Part shown: one piece after another, positions 60,817-64,000 of the stretch
Layout: each line of letters opens with the position of its first letter
How positions within the stretch are numbered: position 1 is the stretch's first letter
DNA from: Pseudomonas viridiflava
GTDB taxonomy: Bacteria; Pseudomonadota; Gammaproteobacteria; Pseudomonadales; Pseudomonadaceae
Assembly: GCF_900590755.1 (NCBI RefSeq)
Contig: NZ_UUOC01000052.1
Location: 620,001 to 684,000, forward strand
Direction: 5' to 3'
Length of the DNA stretch: 64,000 nt
Notes under the pieces: model-generated
Told to the model about the DNA's origin: nothing
Database searches by the model: none
What the model saw: the letters and a program-made list of their open reading frames with translations, nothing else
Translations under genes and position numbers: made by a program

Positions 60817-60844
60817 GTTCATCACGCCAGAGAGGGCTACCGAG

Positions 60845-61525
60845 ATGAGCCGTGCGTTCTTCATCGCGGGCACCGACACCGATGTCGGTAAAACCACCAT
60901 CGCTGCAGGTTTACTCAACGCCGCGCGACAGAGCGGGCTGAGCACCCTGGCAGGCAAGCCGGTTGCTTCAGGCTGCTCGGTTACGTCGGGTGGTCTGCGA
61001 AACCCTGATGCGCTGGCGCTGATGGCTGAAAGCTCCATCGCGCTAAGTTATGACGAGGTCAACCCGTTTGCTTTCGAGCCTGCTATTGCGCCCCACCTGG
61101 CGGCTCGGGAAGCGGGAGTAGCGTTGACCGTTCAGGCGCTGCTCGGGCCGATGCGTCTGTTGCTGGCGCGTAATGCCGATTTCACTCTGATCGAAGGCGC
61201 GGGTGGCTGGCGCGTGCCTTTGGCGGATCAGGCCAATCTGTCGGATCTGGCGATTGGTCTGCAACTACCTGTGATTCTGGTGGTGGGCGTGCGCCTTGGC
61301 TGCATCAGCCATGCGCTGCTGACCGCTGAAGCCATCGCTGGCGACGGTCTGCAACTGGCGGGTTGGGTGGCGAATATCGTCGATCCGAAAACCTCACGCC
61401 TTGAAGAAAACCTCGCCACCCTGGCCGAACGCCTGCCTGCCCCGTGCCTGGGGCGCGTGCCTCGACTGAAAAAGCCGGGAGCCGAGGCGGTGGCGGAGTA
61501 TCTGCATTTGGAGTTGTTGGATTAA
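60845..61525 (+). CDS. bioD: Dethiobiotin synthetase
   Basis: BioD closes the ureido ring of biotin using ATP and CO2. The ATG at 60845 (MSRAFFIAGTDTDVGKTT) has GAGAGGG upstream; 226 residues. The P-loop GTDTDVGKTT spans residues 9-18; KPVASGC and EGAGGWRVPL are the other nucleotide and substrate motifs. Last gene of the operon, followed by a REP. Confidence 0.95.
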   Translation: MSRAFFIAGTDTDVGKTTIAAGLLNAARQSGLSTLAGKPVASGCSVTSGGLRNPDALALMAESSIALSYDEVNPFAFEPAIAPHLAAREAGVALTVQALLGPMRLLLARNADFTLIEGAGGWRVPLADQANLSDLAIGLQLPVILVVGVRLGCISHALLTAEAIAGDGLQLAGWVANIVDPKTSRLEENLATLAERLPAPCLGRVPRLKKPGAEAVAEYLHLELLD

Positions 61526-61535
61526 CGCCCGATCC

Positions 61536-61610
61536 CTGTAGGAGCTGCCGAAGGCTGCGAAAGCGGCGTGCCTGACAGATCGCGTTCGCAGCCTTCGGCA
61601 GCTCCTACAG
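61536..61610. repeat. REP pair, family C
   Basis: Inverted pair of CTGTAGGAGCTGCCGAAGGC, 11 bases after the bioD stop. Confidence 0.9.
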
Positions 61611-61794
61611 GTCGGTGGTCTTCTCAGGATGTGGCCCAGTGCACAAAATCTGATCAGCCAACTGCCGTACAATCACCAAGTCAAAAAGGCTCAGCCTATG
61701 AGCAGGCCTAGTGCCATTAGTCTTTTTGTCGGGTGTTTTAACCGCGTTACTGCTTCAATAGCCTTGTTCGTTTTATGAACACGAGGATCGACAC

Positions 61795-62091
61795 ATGCAA
61801 ATCACTATGAACAACACGCTTTATCCAGGCCTCAGCGCAATGGAAGTTGGGCAGTCGCGTGTCGATCAGGCGGCTACTCAAATCGCCAGCAGCAACATCG
61901 AAGTCTCTGGCCGTAGCCAGTCTTCGGATTTCCAGCTGGAGAATCTGCGTTCCGTGGATCGCTCTCAGCGCACTGATCTTTCTGCCAATCTGGTGGAAAT
62001 GGCCTCGGGTAAAAACCAGGTCGAATCCGGTGTTGCACTGCAGAAAGCCAGCGACGAAATGCTCGGTACGCTGATCGATACATTCGCCTGA
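61795..62091 (+). CDS. Small conserved Pseudomonas protein resembling flagellar rod/hook end helices
   Basis: A 98-residue protein found at this place (after bioD, before an acyl-CoA dehydrogenase) in other pseudomonads, of unknown function. Residues about 10-36 (YPGLSAMEVGQSRVDQAATQIASSN) look like the N-terminal helix of flagellar rod/hook proteins (SGL-x5-Q-x2-D-x-AA-x-NIAN type), and residues 65-98 (NLVEMASGKNQVESGVALQK and then ASDEMLGTLID) look like their C-terminal helix. The middle domain of those proteins is missing. No signal peptide. No flagellar genes are near. The resemblance is by eye. Confidence 0.7.
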   Translation: MQITMNNTLYPGLSAMEVGQSRVDQAATQIASSNIEVSGRSQSSDFQLENLRSVDRSQRTDLSANLVEMASGKNQVESGVALQKASDEMLGTLIDTFA

Positions 62092-62101
62092 TTGCCCCTC
62101 C

Positions 62102-62124
62102 GGCCGTGCCACCCGCGCACGGCC
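62102..62124 (+). terminator. Possible terminator hairpin
   Basis: Perfect 8-bp stem GGCCGTGC / GCACGGCC with a seven-base loop, 11 bases after the stop of the preceding small gene; only two T residues follow. Confidence 0.5.
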
Positions 62125-62284
62125 TTACGCTCTGAATTCCCCGCCATCACTCGCTTCTATTTACTCCGCTCCCTCAACGCTCTGAACTAGACTCACGCCA
62201 TCGAAGGACTACCCGTCCTGCGCTGTACGCCTTTGGCTGCGCGTCTTGAAACAGGCTCGATGATGAATGGTTCGTTATGCACGC

Positions 62285-62313
62285 TTGACAAGGTTTGGGC
62301 GTAAACGTATGTT
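62285..62313 (+). promoter_or_regulatory. Promoter of the acyl-CoA dehydrogenase gene
   Basis: TTGACA (62285-62290) and TATGTT (62308-62313) with a 17-base spacer form a good sigma-70 promoter, 114 bases before the start codon. Confidence 0.7.
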
Positions 62314-62329
62314 TCAAACACCTGTTTGA
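62314..62329. promoter_or_regulatory. PsrA-type operator
   Basis: TCAAAC-ACCT-GTTTGA is a perfect inverted repeat that fits the known PsrA site (G/CAAAC-N2-4-GTTTG/C). It starts at the base after the -10 element and so would cover the transcription start. PsrA is a TetR-type repressor released by long-chain fatty acids, which fits a beta-oxidation gene. Confidence 0.7.
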
Positions 62330-62377
62330 CCGCTAGGCATCCGAGATTGTCCGGTGGTTGGGGAACGTTCCCACAGC

Positions 62378-62389
62378 GACCGATCGGTC
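62378..62389. promoter_or_regulatory. Perfect palindrome GACCGATCGGTC in the leader
   Basis: A 12-bp perfect palindrome between the PsrA-type site and the start codon. It could be a second operator; no regulator can be named. Confidence 0.4.
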
Positions 62390-62426
62390 ACACATTTCCA
62401 GGTTTCATCAGCAGAGGTTTATCGCT

Positions 62427-64000
62427 ATGCCTGACTACAAGGCCCCCTTGCGTGATATTCGCTTCGTACGTGACGAACTGCTTGGCTACGAAGCGCACTA
62501 TCAAAGTCTGCCCGGCTGCCAGGACGCCACGCCTGACATGGTTGATGCCATTCTTGAAGAAGGCGCCAAGTTTTGTGAGCAGGTGCTGGCGCCGTTGAAT
62601 CGTGTGGGCGATACCGAAGGCTGTACCTGGAGTGAGTCAGGCGTGAAAACGCCGAGCGGTTTCAAAGAAGCCTACAAACAGTTTGTAGAAGGCGGCTGGC
62701 CGAGCCTGGCCCATGATGTCGAGCACGGCGGTCAGGGCTTGCCTGAATCGTTGGGGTTGGCAGTCAGTGAAATGGTCGGCGAAGCCAACTGGTCGTGGGG
62801 CATGTACCCAGGTTTGTCCCATGGCGCGATGAACACCATTTCCGAGCACGGCACCGACGAGCAGCGCGATCTGTATCTGACCAAGCTGGTGTCCGGCGAA
62901 TGGACCGGCACCATGTGCCTGACCGAGTCCCACTGCGGTACCGACCTGGGCATGTTGCGCACCAAGGCTGAGCCACAGGCTGACGGCTCGTATCGCGTGA
63001 CCGGCACCAAAATCTTTATTTCCGCTGGCGAACACGACATGGCCGATAACATCGTCCACATCGTGCTGGCTCGCCTGCCGGACGCACCGGCTGGCACCAA
63101 AGGCATCTCGCTGTTCATCGTGCCAAAATTCCTGCCGAATGCTGATGGCAGCATCGGCAACCGCAACGCGGTCACCTGTGGCTCCCTGGAACACAAGATG
63201 GGTATCCACGGCAACGCCACCTGCGTGATGAACTTCGACGCGGCCACCGGTTTCCTGATCGGCCCGGCGAACAAAGGCCTGAACTGCATGTTCACCTTCA
63301 TGAACACTGCGCGTCTGGGTACTGCGTTGCAGGGTCTGGCTCACGCGGAGATCGGTTTCCAGGGCGGTTTGAAATACGCTCGTGATCGTTTGCAGATGCG
63401 CTCCCTGACTGGCCCGAAAGCGCCGGAAAAGGCCGCTGATCCAATCATCGTTCACCCTGATGTACGTCGCATGTTGTTGACTATGAAGGCCTTCTCAGAA
63501 GGCACTCGCGCCATGGTGTATTTCACCGCCAAGCAGGTCGACATCGCCAAGTACAGCCAGGATGCCGAGCAGAAGAAACAGGCCGACGCACTGCTGGCGT
63601 TCATGACACCGATTGCCAAGGCGTTCATGACTGAAGTGGGCTTCGAGTCCGCCAACCATGGCGTGCAGATCTATGGCGGCCACGGCTTTATCGCCGAGTG
63701 GGGCATGGAGCAGAATGTTCGCGACAGCCGTATTTCCATGCTGTACGAAGGCACCACCGGTATTCAGGCACTGGACTTGCTGGGCCGTAAGGTCCTGATG
63801 ACTCAAGGCGAAGCACTCAAGGGCTTCACCAAGATCGTCCACAAGTTCTGCCAGAACAACGAAGGCGTCGAGGCTGTTCAGGAGTTCGTCACCCCGTTGG
63901 CGGCACTGAACAAGGAATGGGGCGAGCTGACCATGAAAGTGGGCATGGCTGCCATGAAGGACCGCGAAGAAGTCGGCGCCGCTTCGGTGGATTACCTGAT
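62427..64000 (+). CDS. Acyl-CoA dehydrogenase, 5' part (runs off the window)
   Basis: A flavin acyl-CoA dehydrogenase of the long (about 600-residue) type, first step of beta-oxidation; 524 codons are visible and the frame is open to the end. The ATG at 62427 (MPDYKAPLRDIRFVRDEL) has AGAGG upstream. The flavin-site motifs MCLTESHCGTDLGMLRTKA and GTKIFISAGEHDM lie near residues 166 and 193, and the ESANHGVQIYGGHGFIAEWG and RISMLYEGTTGIQALDLLG segments are further family marks. Position after the bio genes matches one of the two adjacent long-chain dehydrogenase genes of pseudomonads. Relatives include DmdC-type enzymes, so substrate length is not certain. Confidence 0.93.
   Translation, partial: MPDYKAPLRDIRFVRDELLGYEAHYQSLPGCQDATPDMVDAILEEGAKFCEQVLAPLNRVGDTEGCTWSESGVKTPSGFKEAYKQFVEGGWPSLAHDVEHGGQGLPESLGLAVSEMVGEANWSWGMYPGLSHGAMNTISEHGTDEQRDLYLTKLVSGEWTGTMCLTESHCGTDLGMLRTKAEPQADGSYRVTGTKIFISAGEHDMADNIVHIVLARLPDAPAGTKGISLFIVPKFLPNADGSIGNRNAVTCGSLEHKMGIHGNATCVMNFDAATGFLIGPANKGLNCMFTFMNTARLGTALQGLAHAEIGFQGGLKYARDRLQMRSLTGPKAPEKAADPIIVHPDVRRMLLTMKAFSEGTRAMVYFTAKQVDIAKYSQDAEQKKQADALLAFMTPIAKAFMTEVGFESANHGVQIYGGHGFIAEWGMEQNVRDSRISMLYEGTTGIQALDLLGRKVLMTQGEALKGFTKIVHKFCQNNEGVEAVQEFVTPLAALNKEWGELTMKVGMAAMKDREEVGAASVDYL

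Noticed and set aside
1..64000. tRNA, rRNA or CRISPR array
   Set aside because: No cloverleaf-like gene, rRNA sequence or regularly spaced identical repeats with unique spacers were seen; the REPs are inverted pairs, not CRISPR.

Overview
The window is chromosomal DNA of a Pseudomonas, most likely of the P. fluorescens group. This rests on the GC-rich codon use, the conserved Pseudomonas gene neighbourhoods (glyA-soxBDAG-purU-fdhA, gbcA/gbcB, bioBFHCD followed by a small hypothetical gene and an acyl-CoA dehydrogenase) and more than twenty REP-type palindromic repeats of several families scattered between genes. No rRNA, tRNA, CRISPR array, integrase or transposase gene was seen.

Layout. 1-5120: tail of dtd, then the opgGH operon for osmoregulated periplasmic glucans, with a terminator. 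5250-7500: a secreted retropepsin-like protein, a YihG-type acyltransferase and a DUF2780 protein. 7670-14880: an accessory stretch with an unrecognised 1943-residue protein and a short RHS-core protein that may be a polymorphic toxin. 14966-24026: the glycine betaine/sarcosine degradation cluster (fdhA, purU, soxG, soxA, soxD, soxB, glyA), all on the minus strand. Its upstream partners gbcA and gbcB are divergent at 30617-33334. Together they turn glycine betaine into dimethylglycine, and sarcosine into glycine plus C1 units; PurU and FdhA handle formyl-tetrahydrofolate and formaldehyde, and GlyA links glycine to serine. Between them lie alaC, a TraX protein, ltaE, a ZapA/coiled-coil pair and a chemoreceptor. 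33335-34588 is gene-free and carries a tandem array with DnaA-box-like sites. 34589-41075: a DEDDh exonuclease with a CBS/DUF294 partner, a lone receiver protein, malate synthase G and a two-ACT GcvR-like protein. 41374-44395: an AT-rich type VI secretion module (small ORF, PAAR-TTR protein, PGRP-type amidase, four related immunity-like genes). 44839-52699: rarD, srkA and an operon of LacI regulator, ABC importer and, after a REP, a metallophosphodiesterase. 53149-56748: phoX, modE and comF. 56885-64000: the biotin operon bioBFHCD, a small flagellin-like-end protein and the start of an acyl-CoA dehydrogenase gene.

The most notable signal is shared by the two toxin-type modules. The RHS gene lies beside fdhA, and a 28-bp copy of the fdhA 3' end stands at its far side. 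The type VI module lies beside the GcvR-like gene, and a 54-bp copy of that gene's 3' end stands at its far side. In both cases every difference between copy and original is a synonymous codon change. The tails therefore look like the ends of functional alleles from other strains, left when toxin cassettes were gained at the 3' ends of core genes.
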